Shown here piece after piece: positions 16,914 through 25,806 of a DNA stretch of 64,000 nucleotides (position 1 is its first letter; each line of letters starts with the position of its first letter). The stretch is from Betaproteobacteria bacterium (GTDB lineage: Bacteria; Pseudomonadota; Gammaproteobacteria; Burkholderiales; Ga0077523), in the NCBI GenBank assembly GCA_016125475.1, contig WGLR01000004.1, forward strand, positions 1 to 64,000, written 5' to 3'. The notes below the pieces were generated by a model that was given only the letters and a program-made list of their open reading frames with translations, made no database searches and was not told the origin of the DNA. Made by a program: the position numbers and the translations under genes.

Positions 16914-18194
16914 ATGAATCGCCTCGTTGATCGGAGACTCAACGGTCGCAATCGCAGTGCGGTGAACCGCCAGCGCTTCATCCGGCGCTACAAGGAACAC
17001 ATCCGCAAGTCCGTCAAGGGCATGATCGCGGAGCGCTCCATCACGGACATGGTGAAGGGCGGGGACGTGAAGGTTCCCGCGAAGGACCTCTCCGAGCCGG
17101 AATTCCGCTACGGTTCCGGCGGGGACTGGGAGAGCGTGCACCCCGGAAACCGGGAGTTCCTCTCGGGCGACCGCATCCCGCGACCGGATGGTGGAGGCGG
17201 CGGGGGCAGCGGGTCCCAGGGCGGTCCTGGCGAGAGCGTGGACGACTTCGTGTTCACGCTCTCGCGCGAGGAATTCCTGAGCATCTTCTTCGACGATCTC
17301 GAACTGCCGAACATGATGCGCACCGCGGTCGCCGAGGCGGACGACAAGCGACTCGTGCGCGCGGGTTACGTGAAGGAAGGGACGCCGTCCAACCTCAGCG
17401 TCCTGCGCACGATGAAGTCGGCTCTCGGTCGCCGGATCGCGCTGGCGGGTCCGATACGCGACGACCTCGAGCGTGCGCGGGAGGACCTGGAGCAGGCGCG
17501 GCAGGCGGATCGTCCCGCCGGAGAAATCCGGGGGCTCGAGGAACTTGTCGAGGAACTCGAGGCACGACTCGCCCGCATCCCGTTTCTCGATGAGGTCGAC
17601 CTGCGCTATCGCCACCGCGTCGCGGTGCCCCGGCCGGCGTCGCGTGCCGTGATGTTCTGTCTCATGGACGTGTCGGCGTCGATGGACGAGCGCAAGAAGG
17701 ATCTCGCCAAGCGCTTCTTCACGCTGCTCTATCTGTTCCTCACGCGCAAGTACGAACGCGTCGAGCTCGTGTTCATCCGCCACACGGACGAGGCACAGGA
17801 GGTCGACGAGGAAGCCTTCTTCTACGATCCGCAGAGCGGCGGGACCGTCGTGTTCTCCGCGCTGCAGCTCATGGACGAGATCTGCGAGGCGCGCTACCCG
17901 CGGTCGGAGTGGAACATCTACGCAGCCCAGGCATCGGATGGTGACGCGTTCGGCGCGGACCCGGCGAAGAGCGCCCGCTTCCTGCACGACGCGCTGCTGC
18001 CGCGGACCCGGTACTTCGCGTACATCGAGTGTCCGGACGAACATCAGACGGGCAGCAGCAGGCTCTGGGTCGAATACGAGGCCGTGGCGGACGCATCACG
18101 CAACTTCGCGATGCGCCGCGTGTTCGATCCAACGGAGATCTATCCCGTATTCCGTGATCTCTTCCGCAAGGATACGGCGGGGGTGGCAGCATGA
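16914..18194 (+). CDS. yeaH: YeaH/DUF444 family protein, von Willebrand A-like
   Basis: A 426-residue DUF444 protein and partner of the YeaG kinase. The N-terminus is basic (RLVDRRLNGRNRSAVNRQRF), followed by a low-complexity glycine-rich stretch at about 90-100. A VWA-like domain has the metal-site motif MDVSASM. The 3' end overlaps the start of ycgB by 4 bp (ATGA, 18191-18194), indicating translational coupling. Confidence 0.94.
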   Translation: MNRLVDRRLNGRNRSAVNRQRFIRRYKEHIRKSVKGMIAERSITDMVKGGDVKVPAKDLSEPEFRYGSGGDWESVHPGNREFLSGDRIPRPDGGGGGGSGSQGGPGESVDDFVFTLSREEFLSIFFDDLELPNMMRTAVAEADDKRLVRAGYVKEGTPSNLSVLRTMKSALGRRIALAGPIRDDLERAREDLEQARQADRPAGEIRGLEELVEELEARLARIPFLDEVDLRYRHRVAVPRPASRAVMFCLMDVSASMDERKKDLAKRFFTLLYLFLTRKYERVELVFIRHTDEAQEVDEEAFFYDPQSGGTVVFSALQLMDEICEARYPRSEWNIYAAQASDGDAFGADPAKSARFLHDALLPRTRYFAYIECPDEHQTGSSRLWVEYEAVADASRNFAMRRVFDPTEIYPVFRDLFRKDTAGVAA

Positions 18195-19699
18195 ACGCAC
18201 GCCACGAACCGATGCTGCCGCACGGTCCCGAGTGGGAATTCGAGGTGCTGGAGCAGTACGACGCGGTGATCGCGCGCACGGCCGCCGAGTTCGGGCTGGA
18301 CACCTATCCGAATCAGATCGAGATCATCAACTCCGAGCAGATGCTCGACGCCTACGCCTCCAGCGGGCTGCCGCTCGGCTACCCGCACTGGTCGTACGGC
18401 AAGGCCTTCATCCGCCACGAACAGTCCTACCGGAAGGGCTATCAGGGGCTCGCCTACGAGATCGTGATCAACTCCGACCCCTGCATCGCCTACCTGATGG
18501 AGGAGAATTCCCTCACGATGCAGGCGCTCGTGATCGCGCACGCGAGCTACGGCCACAATTCGTTCTTCAAGGGCAACTACCTCTTCCGGCAGTTCACTCA
18601 GGCGGACGCGATCCTCGACTACCTCGTGTTCGCGCGACGCTACGTCATGGAGTGCGAGGAGCGCTACGGCACCGAGGAAGTCGAGAACGTCATCGACTCG
18701 TGCCACGCCCTCATGAGCTACGGCGTCGATCGCTACCGGCGGCCGCAGCCGCACACCGCGAAGGAGATGGACGCGCGCCGGGAGGAGATCGCGGAGCACG
18801 AGCGCCGGCAGTTCAACGATCTCTGGCGCACCGTTCCCGTCGGGCGTTCCGGGGCCGCCTCACCGGTCGCGAGCGGCGGATTCCCGGGCGAACCGGAAGA
18901 GAACATCCTGTATTTCGTCGAGAAATTCTCGCCCCGTCTCGCGCCCTGGCAGCGGGAGCTCGTGCGCATCGTGCGCAAGCTCTCACAGTACTTCTATCCC
19001 CAGACGCAGACCAAGGTGATGAACGAGGGGTGGGCGACGTTCTGGCACTACACGCTGCTCAATCGCCTGTACGAGAAGCGGGTCGTGGACGAAGCGTTCA
19101 TGATCGAGTTCCTGCATCACCACACCAACGTCGTGGGCCAGCGGGGATTCGATCAGCAGGGGTACCACGGGATGAACCCGTACGCGCTCGGGTTCGCGAT
19201 GATGCAGGACATCCGGCGCATCTGCGAGAAGCCGACCGACGAGGACCGCGAGTGGTTTCCGGACCTCGTGGACACGGACTGGGTACGCACGCTCGATTTC
19301 GCGATGCGCAACTTCAAGGACGAGTCGTTCATCAGCCAGTATCTCTCGCCGCGGCTGATCCGCGAATTCCGACTGTTCGTGGTGGCCGACCACGCGGACG
19401 ACGACATGCTCGAGATCGACAGCATCCACGACGAGCACGGCTATCGCCGCGTCCGGCGCATGCTCGCGGAGCAGTACAAGCGCGAGAACCTGATGCCGGA
19501 CATCCAGGTCGTCCGTTTCGACCGCGACGGCGACCGCTCGCTGACGCTCCGGAACTCGATCTATCGGGGGCGTCCGCTCCGGGACGAGGAGGCCAACGAA
19601 GTCCTGCGGCACCTCGGCCGGCTCTGGGGCTTCACGGTGCGGCTCGAGGCCGTCGATGCCGGTGGCCGGATCGACGGCTTCCGCGAGTGGCGGCCGTGA
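18191..19699 (+). CDS. ycgB: SpoVR family protein YcgB
   Basis: A 502-residue SpoVR/YcgB protein, the third member of the yeaG-yeaH-ycgB module found widely in proteobacteria. Typical segments are HWSYGKAFIRHEQSYRKGYQ and NEGWATFWHYTLLNRLYEK. In Bacillus SpoVR affects spore cortex formation; in Gram-negative bacteria its biochemical role is unknown. A proline/glycine linker lies around residues 215-240. It converges with the di-haem cytochrome gene at 19711, leaving 11 bp. Confidence 0.94.
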   Translation: MNARHEPMLPHGPEWEFEVLEQYDAVIARTAAEFGLDTYPNQIEIINSEQMLDAYASSGLPLGYPHWSYGKAFIRHEQSYRKGYQGLAYEIVINSDPCIAYLMEENSLTMQALVIAHASYGHNSFFKGNYLFRQFTQADAILDYLVFARRYVMECEERYGTEEVENVIDSCHALMSYGVDRYRRPQPHTAKEMDARREEIAEHERRQFNDLWRTVPVGRSGAASPVASGGFPGEPEENILYFVEKFSPRLAPWQRELVRIVRKLSQYFYPQTQTKVMNEGWATFWHYTLLNRLYEKRVVDEAFMIEFLHHHTNVVGQRGFDQQGYHGMNPYALGFAMMQDIRRICEKPTDEDREWFPDLVDTDWVRTLDFAMRNFKDESFISQYLSPRLIREFRLFVVADHADDDMLEIDSIHDEHGYRRVRRMLAEQYKRENLMPDIQVVRFDRDGDRSLTLRNSIYRGRPLRDEEANEVLRHLGRLWGFTVRLEAVDAGGRIDGFREWRP

Positions 19700-19710
19700 G
19701 GCGTCGCGGT

Positions 19711-20685
19711 TCAGCGGCCCAGTGACGCCGTGTAGGCCGCGATCGCAATGATGTCGTCGTCCGAGAGACCCGAGACGACGGGCTTCATGAGAGCGGACCA
19801 CGTCCCGTTGCGTGCGCCGTTCCGCAGGTCGAAGAGCTGTCTGACGATGTAGCTCGGGGAGCGTCCGGCAAGGCCCGGCACCGGCCCGAGCCCCTCCAGC
19901 CCGGCGCCGTGACAGGTGCCGCAGGCGGCGAAGCGGCCGCCGTCTCCCGTCGTGACGAGGATGCGGCCCCGATCGATGCTGCCGGGCGGCACGTAGGCGA
20001 TGAATCCCGATTGCGAATCGCGCAGTTCCGTCCGCTCGACGTCCTCCGGTATCTCGACGATCCGGTGGCCGATCGGTTCCATCGCGCCGTGTTCGGACGG
20101 CATCAGCATCCATCCGGCGACGTGCGTCTTCGGAACCTCGGCAGACTCGACGACGCGGATCCACTGCCGCGACGCGAGTTTGGAGAAGTAGTCGGCCGCC
20201 GCGCGGACGTCCGCATCGGAGACGTGCTGCGCGGAATGGATCATGAAGTTCACGGGTACGGACCGAGGCTCGGAGCTCCGCCGCGCACCGCTCCTGAAGT
20301 CCTCAACCTGCTTGACCATGTACTCGGCGGGAAGACCCGCGAGACTTGCGTTCTCGGGCCTGCCGAGTCCGTTCGGCAGGTGGCAGAACGCGCATGCGTA
20401 CACGTCGGGCCTGCGACCGTGCGCGACGACGTCGGGCATGGGCGGGTGGTCGTCGCGATGCCAGTCGGGGACGTTGAAGAGATCGCGAAGCTGGCTCAGT
20501 GTGAAGGCCCTGTCGCTGCCCGGAACGTGGTGGAGGGTGCCGTCGTCCGCCGGCGGCTTGCCGCCGGGCGGGTTCACGACGAAAGCCCACGCGGGCAGTT
20601 CGTCCGCGGCGGCCGTGAAAGAGCCGGCCATGCCGGTCAGCCCGAGGAGCAGCAGGCCGATCGCACCAACGACACCCTTGTTCAT
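19711..20685 (-). CDS. Di-haem cytochrome c, secreted
   Basis: A 324-residue periplasmic cytochrome with two class I haem motifs, CAFCH and CGTCH, each followed by a domain ending near a Met ligand segment. The signal peptide spans about residues 1-27 (MNKGVVGAIGLLLLGLTG, ending TAAA). The ATG at 20685 has GGAGGAT just upstream and is preferred over a longer frame. Each half has the pattern Y(M/I)V(K/R)Q...F/L-D-x-R-x-G-A-R common in soluble electron-transfer cytochromes of gene-duplication origin. Partner enzyme unknown. Confidence 0.88.
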   Translation of the reverse strand: MNKGVVGAIGLLLLGLTGMAGSFTAAADELPAWAFVVNPPGGKPPADDGTLHHVPGSDRAFTLSQLRDLFNVPDWHRDDHPPMPDVVAHGRRPDVYACAFCHLPNGLGRPENASLAGLPAEYMVKQVEDFRSGARRSSEPRSVPVNFMIHSAQHVSDADVRAAADYFSKLASRQWIRVVESAEVPKTHVAGWMLMPSEHGAMEPIGHRIVEIPEDVERTELRDSQSGFIAYVPPGSIDRGRILVTTGDGGRFAACGTCHGAGLEGLGPVPGLAGRSPSYIVRQLFDLRNGARNGTWSALMKPVVSGLSDDDIIAIAAYTASLGR

Positions 20686-20961
20686 TGAGAATCCTCCCTT
20701 CGACGTTGCCGATGCCGCGGTACGGTGCCGCGGAGGCACGAGTCTACGATGGAGGCGGGGCGGGCTCCAGCGCCGGGCGACGCGAATGGCAGTAGACTAC
20801 CTGTCTGTCGCGCGGAAGGGTGTCGGGGCGGGCAGGCTCTCTCATGGCGCCTCGGCGTGTCGCCACCTTCCGCATGCGCGACGGACAGTCGCGACGAAGG
20901 GCCGGTTCCCGGCGTACGGGAGCGGCCCTGCACACGAATCTCGAAGGGGAGGATCCCATCC

Positions 20962-21390
20962 ATGACCGCACTGAAGCAGAAGTTTTCCGTGAGCTATGCG
21001 AAGGACGCCGTCTACAAGGACGGCCTGCGCGAGTTTCTCGAATACCGCGATCTGGGCATCGCGGACGCGACTCACGGCCAGTACCGTGCGCACGTGATCC
21101 GGGTGAAGGCCGATCACAGGGGGACCGACCACGACATGCACACGACCGGTCTGCACCAGCACATGTGCGACTTCCAGATGGTGTACGTGCTGAAGGGGTG
21201 GATCAGCTTCGTCTACGAGGGGCAGGAAGGCGAATTCACGTTCCGCGCAGGCGACTGCTTCCTGCAGCCGCCCGGCATCGTGCACAACGAACTGCGCTGC
21301 TCGGACGACCTCGAACTCATCGAGATCTATTCGCCGGCCGTCCACGAGACACGCGTCGTGGGGAAGATGCCGGAGTCGGCCGAGGCCTGA
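20962..21390 (+). CDS. Cupin domain protein
   Basis: A 142-residue single-domain cupin. The first motif region is HTTGLHQHMCDFQMVYVLKG (preceding GWISFVYEG) and the second is GDCFLQPPGIVHNEL, giving the usual His/Glu metal ligands. The ATG at 20962 is preceded by GGGGAGGAT at normal spacing, so the longer upstream frame is rejected. Function cannot be assigned beyond a metal-binding beta-barrel. It is divergent from the di-haem cytochrome across 276 bp. Confidence 0.85.
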   Translation: MTALKQKFSVSYAKDAVYKDGLREFLEYRDLGIADATHGQYRAHVIRVKADHRGTDHDMHTTGLHQHMCDFQMVYVLKGWISFVYEGQEGEFTFRAGDCFLQPPGIVHNELRCSDDLELIEIYSPAVHETRVVGKMPESAEA

Positions 21391-21396
21391 TGCACC

Positions 21397-21422
21397 CGGC
21401 CCGGCCGCGTGCGGCCGGGCCG
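21397..21422 (+). terminator. GC-rich stem-loop after the cupin gene
   Basis: CGGCCCGGCCGC (21397-21408) and GCGGCCGGGCCG (21411-21422) form a perfect 12-bp stem six bases after the cupin stop. A second hairpin, AAAGGGG/CCCCTTT at 21450-21473, follows. Neither has a clear U-run, so termination efficiency is uncertain. Confidence 0.5.
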
Positions 21423-21530
21423 TCGACGCCGGCTGGTAGACGTTCCGGGAAAGGGGGGTTATGCTTCCCCTTTCGCTGTCGTGCGGCCTTTCCCCGTTCG
21501 GGTGATCGCCACGCAGCACCTCGCTGAACA

Positions 21531-22415
21531 TTGCCACCGGTGTTCGAGACCGTCTTCTCCTTCCTTCTTCCGTGGGAGTTCTCCCCCACGGTGCTCGTTC
21601 TCTGCGCCGGAAGTGCACTGATCTACCTTCGCGGCCTGGTGCGGGGCCGTGGTCGCACCGACGCGCCGGGCTTCTGGCGCAACACGGCATTCGCGATCGG
21701 GCTGGTCTCGATGTACGCGTTCCTGCAGACCCATCTCGACTACCTGTCGCAGCACATGTTCTGGATCCACCGGCTGCAGCACCTCGTGCTGCATCACCTC
21801 GGTCCGTTCCTGATCGTGATGTCGGCCCCGCAGGTGACCATGCGGCTCGGCGCGCCCGAGTGGCTGCGCCGGTATGTGCTCGCTCCGGTCTGGCGCAATC
21901 CCGTCACGCAGGCCGGCTACCGGCTCCTCCAGAATCCCGTCATCGCGCCGGTGCTCTTCACGGGGCTCATCATCTTCTGGCTCACGCCGTCGATTCACTT
22001 CACGGCGATGCTGAGCCTGCCCCGGTACAACGTGATGAACTGGAGCATGGCCATCGACGGGCTCCTGTTCTGGTGGCTCATCGTCGGGCCGGAACACCAG
22101 GCGGGCCTGAGGTTTCTGGGTTACGGCAGGCGCATGCTGTTGCTGTGGGCGATCATGCTGCCCCAGATCGGGATCGGCGCCTACATCGCACTCACGAGCA
22201 AACTGCTCTACAGCGTCTATGGCGTATGCGGCCGCGCCTGGCCGATCGAGCCCATGACCGACCAGGGCATAGGCGGCCTCATCACCTGGATTCCCGCCTC
22301 GATGATGAGCGTCGTGGCCGCGCTCGTGGTGCTGGCCCGGTGGCGCAGGAGCGAACGCGCCGACGAGCCCGCCGGCACGCCCGGCGCGGTACTCGTGGAG
22401 GCGCCTTCGCGCTGA
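21531..22415 (+). CDS. Cytochrome c oxidase assembly factor CtaG (Caa3-type)
   Basis: A 294-residue membrane protein of the Caa3_CtaG family with about seven hydrophobic segments. The characteristic segment HMFWIHRLQHLVLHHLGPFL is rich in histidine. The family takes part in assembly of haem-copper oxidases. Start is uncertain: TTG 21531 or GTG 21540, neither with a strong ribosome binding site. Genes for PCu(A)C and Sco follow, so this is a copper-delivery operon. Confidence 0.85.
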   Translation: MPPVFETVFSFLLPWEFSPTVLVLCAGSALIYLRGLVRGRGRTDAPGFWRNTAFAIGLVSMYAFLQTHLDYLSQHMFWIHRLQHLVLHHLGPFLIVMSAPQVTMRLGAPEWLRRYVLAPVWRNPVTQAGYRLLQNPVIAPVLFTGLIIFWLTPSIHFTAMLSLPRYNVMNWSMAIDGLLFWWLIVGPEHQAGLRFLGYGRRMLLLWAIMLPQIGIGAYIALTSKLLYSVYGVCGRAWPIEPMTDQGIGGLITWIPASMMSVVAALVVLARWRRSERADEPAGTPGAVLVEAPSR

Positions 22416-22457
22416 CCGGGGACCGGTTTCGAATCTCTTCCTCCTTTCGAGAACCCG

Positions 22458-22943
22458 ATGAACCTCTCCATACCCCGCCGTGTCCGATTCGGCATGCTGA
22501 ACAATGTGTCGCGCCGTATCCTGCTGCTTGCCGTCCTGGCCGTTCCGTTCGCGCACGTCGCCCGCGCGGCCGATGTCGAGGTGAAGGTCGACAATGCGAG
22601 GATCCGCCTGCTGCCGGGGAATCTGCCGCTCGCCGGATACTTCGACATCACCAACACGGGGAAGAGCGTCGTCGTGCTCGAAGGGGCCTCGAGTTCGGCG
22701 TTTCACCATGTGATGATGCATCGGTCGGTTCGCAGCAACGGTCAGTCCGAGATGCACCACGTAGACAGTCTGGAGCTCGCTCCGGGACAGTCGCTTCACT
22801 TCGAGCCCGAGGGGCTTCACCTCATGCTGATGCACCGGACCCGCAAGCTGGCGGTTGGTGATCAGGTACCGATCACGCTCATGTTCGAGGGAGACCGCAC
22901 ACAGGAGGTCGTGTTCACGGTCAGGGGTGCCGGCACCCAATGA
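22458..22943 (+). CDS. Periplasmic copper chaperone PCu(A)C (first copy)
   Basis: A 161-residue secreted copper chaperone. The signal peptide ends near HVARAAD. The copper-binding pattern H-x-n-M...H-x-M is visible as HHVMMHRS, EMHHVD and EGLHLMLM. PCu(A)C delivers Cu(I) to the CuA or CuB site of cytochrome oxidase with Sco. An internal ATG at 22494 is a possible alternative start. The stop overlaps the sco start (ATGA at 22940-22943). Confidence 0.9.
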   Translation: MNLSIPRRVRFGMLNNVSRRILLLAVLAVPFAHVARAADVEVKVDNARIRLLPGNLPLAGYFDITNTGKSVVVLEGASSSAFHHVMMHRSVRSNGQSEMHHVDSLELAPGQSLHFEPEGLHLMLMHRTRKLAVGDQVPITLMFEGDRTQEVVFTVRGAGTQ

Positions 22944-23557
22944 TCGGACGGTTGCCGATGGTCCGGAAAATCGCGACCCTGCTCGCCATCACGGTCGCGT
23001 GCGCGCTCGGGGTGACGGGCTGCAGCAAGGACCCGATGAAGTGGGATCTCGTGAACATCACGGGGATCATGGAGCCCCTTGCGTTCTCCCTCACGGACGA
23101 CCACGGCCAGGCCGTCACCCAGGACGACTATCGCGGCAAGGTCGCGTTACTCTACTTCGGGTACACGCACTGTCCGGACGTCTGTCCGACCACGCTCGCG
23201 CGACTCTCGCAGGCACTTTCGACGATGGGATCGGACGCGGACAAGGTACGCGTGCTGTTCGTGACGGTTGATCCGAAGCGGGACACGGCCGATCTGCTGA
23301 AGACCTATACCGACTCGTTCGGGCCGCAGTTCGTCGGCCTGCGCACGGACGACCTCGACCGGCTGAAGGCCTTCAACAAGCGCTACCGCGTGACCTTCGG
23401 TTACGGCAAGCCGGACGCCGACGGCAACTACGAGGTCAGTCACAGCAGCGCGGTCTTCATCTTCGACCAGCAGGGCAAGGCGCGCCTGATCGCGGAAGCG
23501 ACGGACGACGTGCCGGCAATTGCCCACGATCTGAAGCAGCTGGTGTCCGGAAACTGA
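22940..23557 (+). CDS. SCO1/SenC family copper protein (first copy)
   Basis: A 205-residue thioredoxin-fold protein. The Sco copper motif CPDVCPTT and a downstream conserved His in VSHSSAVFIFD are present. The N-terminus is hydrophobic and contains GVTGC, a lipobox-like site. It is coupled by a 4-bp overlap to PCu(A)C. A second Sco of similar length lies at 61221-61814. Confidence 0.92.
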   Translation: MIGRLPMVRKIATLLAITVACALGVTGCSKDPMKWDLVNITGIMEPLAFSLTDDHGQAVTQDDYRGKVALLYFGYTHCPDVCPTTLARLSQALSTMGSDADKVRVLFVTVDPKRDTADLLKTYTDSFGPQFVGLRTDDLDRLKAFNKRYRVTFGYGKPDADGNYEVSHSSAVFIFDQQGKARLIAEATDDVPAIAHDLKQLVSGN

Positions 23558-24028
23558 TCCGGTCTGCCCGCCTGCGGACGGGATCCGCGGGGGGCATTAC
23601 CCGGGTCCCGCCGAGCGCCAGGTCGTGCCTCCCGCGACAGCGGCGGCCGGTGGACGTCCTGCGTGCAGGCGATCAGCGGGTTCACGCGGGTGCTCGAGTG
23701 ACCGGGATTCGGGGTTCCGCTCGCCTGAAGGGACTGCGACGCTCGAAGGGGCGCCGACCCGGAAACCGGCATGCCGGCACCGGGTCGTTCCCGTCGCGGG
23801 GGGAGCTGTTCCGGGCCACCGACCCGGCACATCTGACAGTTTCGCGGAAGCGGCGTAGCATGACCGGGGAGATTCCCGCGCACGGACGTGGCTGGGCGAG
23901 ACGGGTTGCCGCCACACGGTAGCCACGGGGATCCCCGGATCGCGGCTCGCAACCCGGTGACGGAATGACCGGTGACCGAGGCGCGAGCCTGTTCGAACAT
24001 CCCGCAGCGATCCGGACAGGAGGCGCTC
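23558..24028. other. 471-bp intergenic region before the PEP-CTERM gene
   Basis: No gene is visible. It contains GC-rich partial inverted repeats just after the sco stop and a promoter-like pair at 23833-23861. AGGAGG at 24018-24023 is the ribosome binding site of the next gene. Confidence 0.6.
23833..23861 (+). promoter_or_regulatory. Candidate sigma70 promoter for the TIGR03118-type gene
   Basis: CTGACA at 23833-23838 and TAGCAT at 23856-23861 are separated by 17 bp, close to -35 and -10 consensus. The distance to the ATG at 24029 is about 170 bp, leaving a long leader. Inferred from pattern only. Confidence 0.35.
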
Positions 24029-25159
24029 ATGCCCTTCGCTCGCCAGCACCCGTGCATCAGGTCGACCGCCTACGTTCTCGTCCTTCTCGGGACCACCATC
24101 GGTATGGTGGACGTGGCTTCGGCCGCCTATACCCGGACCGACCTCGTTGCCGACCAGCCAGGCGCCGCCAGCCTGGTGGACCCTCACCTCGTCAATGCCT
24201 GGGGGCTGTCCTACGGCCCGGGCGGTCCGTTCTGGATCAGCGCCAATGGCACCGGCGAGACGACCGTCTATGACGGCTCGGGCGCGACCATTCTCGCGCC
24301 GGTGTCGATTCCGCCGCTCGCGGGGAGTTCGCCGACCGGTCAGGTGTTCAACGGCGGCAGTGGCTTCGGCGGCAGCATCTTCCTGTTCGGAACGGAGGAG
24401 GGGGCCATCGCCGGCTGGAACGGTGGCGCCAGCGCGCTGACCCTGGTCGACAACGGCGGGAGTGGCGCGATCTACAAGGGGCTCGCGCTCGCCGGAACCG
24501 GGCAGGAGAAGCGACTCTACGCAGCCGACTTTCACAACGGCCGGATCGACAGTTTCGCCAGCGATTTCACTTCGGTGCTGCCCGGAGCGTTCGTGGACCC
24601 GACACTGCCTTCCGGGTACGCGCCATTCAACATCCAGAATCTCGGGGGCACGCTGTATGTCGCGTATGCGCTCCAGGATGCAGCCGGGCGTGACGAAGTC
24701 GCCGGTGCGGGGCTGGGTATCGTCGACGCTTTCGACGGCAGCGGAAATCTGCTGCGTCGCGTTGCAACGGGCGGTGCGCTCGACGCGCCGTGGGGCCTCG
24801 CACTCGCACCGACGGACTTCGGCGAGTTCGGCACCGCGCTGCTGGTCGGAAACTTCGGTGATGGCCTCATTCACGCGTACGACCCGGTGACCGGCGCGCT
24901 GCTCGGAACGATGCTCACGCCCCAGGCGACGCCGATCGTCATCGACGGACTCTGGGGGATCCTGTTCGGAAACGGCGGCAGTGCCGGGTCGACCAGCGAC
25001 CTGTATTTCGCGGCAGGTCCCGACGGCGAGGCGCACGGCCTGTTCGGCAGGTTGAGCGTCGCGGCGGCCGTTCCGGAACCGGAGATCTGTTTCGAACTGA
25101 CGTTGGGAATCGGATTGCTCGCCGTGACGCGAAGGCGTGTGCTCTCGCGCAGTGGATGA
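24029..25159 (+). CDS. TIGR03118-like secreted protein with PEP-CTERM signal
   Basis: A 376-residue exported protein of beta-propeller-like, glycine-rich sequence. It has an N-terminal signal peptide ending at VASAAY. The C-terminus has a PEP-CTERM sorting signal: VPEPE, a hydrophobic helix (LTLGIGLLAV) and a basic tail (TRRRVLSRSG). The segments LVADQPGAAS and LVNAWGLSYGPGGPFWIS match the TIGR03118 family. AGGAGG six bases before the ATG at 24029 selects this start. Expected to be processed by an exosortase encoded elsewhere. Confidence 0.85.
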   Translation: MPFARQHPCIRSTAYVLVLLGTTIGMVDVASAAYTRTDLVADQPGAASLVDPHLVNAWGLSYGPGGPFWISANGTGETTVYDGSGATILAPVSIPPLAGSSPTGQVFNGGSGFGGSIFLFGTEEGAIAGWNGGASALTLVDNGGSGAIYKGLALAGTGQEKRLYAADFHNGRIDSFASDFTSVLPGAFVDPTLPSGYAPFNIQNLGGTLYVAYALQDAAGRDEVAGAGLGIVDAFDGSGNLLRRVATGGALDAPWGLALAPTDFGEFGTALLVGNFGDGLIHAYDPVTGALLGTMLTPQATPIVIDGLWGILFGNGGSAGSTSDLYFAAGPDGEAHGLFGRLSVAAAVPEPEICFELTLGIGLLAVTRRRVLSRSG

Positions 25160-25187
25160 CAGGGTGCGGGAGCGCGGTCGAGCGGCG

Positions 25188-25433
25188 TCATGTTGCTGCC
25201 CTCGCGTCTTGGGCCCAATGGACCACGGTCGCGACGCAGCCATCAGGATCGTCGCGGATCTCATCGACCCAGAACCGCTTCACCTCCCACCCAGGTTCGA
25301 TGAGACGTTGATTGCGAATCTGATCTCTGAGACAGAACTAGCCGGTCCAGCTTCGGTGGTAGCGTTCGCCATCGACTTCGACACGGTCGCGACGGGGAAA
25401 TGATTGGCGACGGGCGCGATACATCACGACAGT
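25188..25433 (-). pseudogene. Decayed C-terminal fragment of a DUF559/Vsr-like nuclease domain
   Basis: On the minus strand one frame reads VEVDGERYHRSWTG, then an in-frame TAG at about 25338-25340, then RDQIRNQRLIEPGWEVKRFW and VDEIRDDPDGC, ending at a TGA at 25188-25190. The EVDGxxYH and GW-V-RFW-E-R-D patterns are hallmarks of the small endonuclease-like C-terminal domain found in DUF559/Vsr-like proteins and some AAA helicases. Only this domain remains, with an internal stop and no recognisable N-terminal part, so it is a relic. Domain identity is from motif memory. Confidence 0.6.
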
Positions 25434-25541
25434 GTTGGGTCGAGGCGCCCGAGCCTTGGTGCGTATCCGTCCCCGTCGATCATCGTATGGACACGGAGGT
25501 ACGCCCAAGTCCGCGGAGGACTCCGACACAGCACAAACAAA

Positions 25542-25573
25542 AACGGCTTGCATCTCTGCAAGCCGTTCTTTTT
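25542..25573 (-). terminator. Bidirectional intrinsic terminator of the tRNA operon
   Basis: AACGGCTTGCA (25542-25552) and TGCAAGCCGTT (25557-25567) form a perfect 11-bp stem with loop TCTC. T-runs follow in both directions: CTTTTT on the plus strand and TTTTTGTTTG on the minus strand. It lies 3 bp beyond the 3' end of tRNA-Glu, so it ends the leftward tRNA transcript. Confidence 0.88.
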
Positions 25574-25575
25574 AC

Positions 25576-25651
25576 TGGCGTCCCCACGGGGATTCGAACC
25601 CCGGTTACCGCCGTGAAAGGGCGATGTCCTAGGCCTCTAGACGATGGGGAC
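25576..25651 (-). tRNA. tRNA-Glu (TTC)
   Basis: A 76-nt cloverleaf on the minus strand including the encoded CCA. The acceptor starts GTCCCCA, the D-arm is CGTCTAGAGGCCTAGGACA, and the anticodon loop CTTTCAC carries TTC (25615-25617). The T-arm contains GGTTCGAATCC. The sequence closely resembles enterobacterial tRNA-Glu. It is second in a two-tRNA operon, 12 bp after tRNA-Ala. Confidence 0.97.
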
Positions 25652-25663
25652 CTGTTTTCCGTT

Positions 25664-25739
<76 letters not shown>

Positions 25740-25753
25740 CCGGAAAGCCGCGC

Positions 25754-25782
25754 ACTATACACAACGGGAACAGCCGAGTAAA
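25754..25782 (-). promoter_or_regulatory. Sigma70 promoter of the tRNA-Ala/tRNA-Glu operon
   Basis: On the minus strand TTTACT (25777-25782) and TATAGT (25754-25759) are separated by exactly 17 bp. The -10 ends 14 bases before the mature 5' end of tRNA-Ala. The GC-rich stretch after the -10 may be a stringent-type discriminator. Confidence 0.75.
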
Positions 25783-25806
25783 GGAACACGGCGCGTCACG
25801 CTGCCT

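Noticed and set aside
25137-25403. Plus-strand open frame downstream of the PEP-CTERM gene
   Set aside because: The minus strand of the same stretch gives nuclease-domain motifs, so the plus frame is likely a shadow of the relic.
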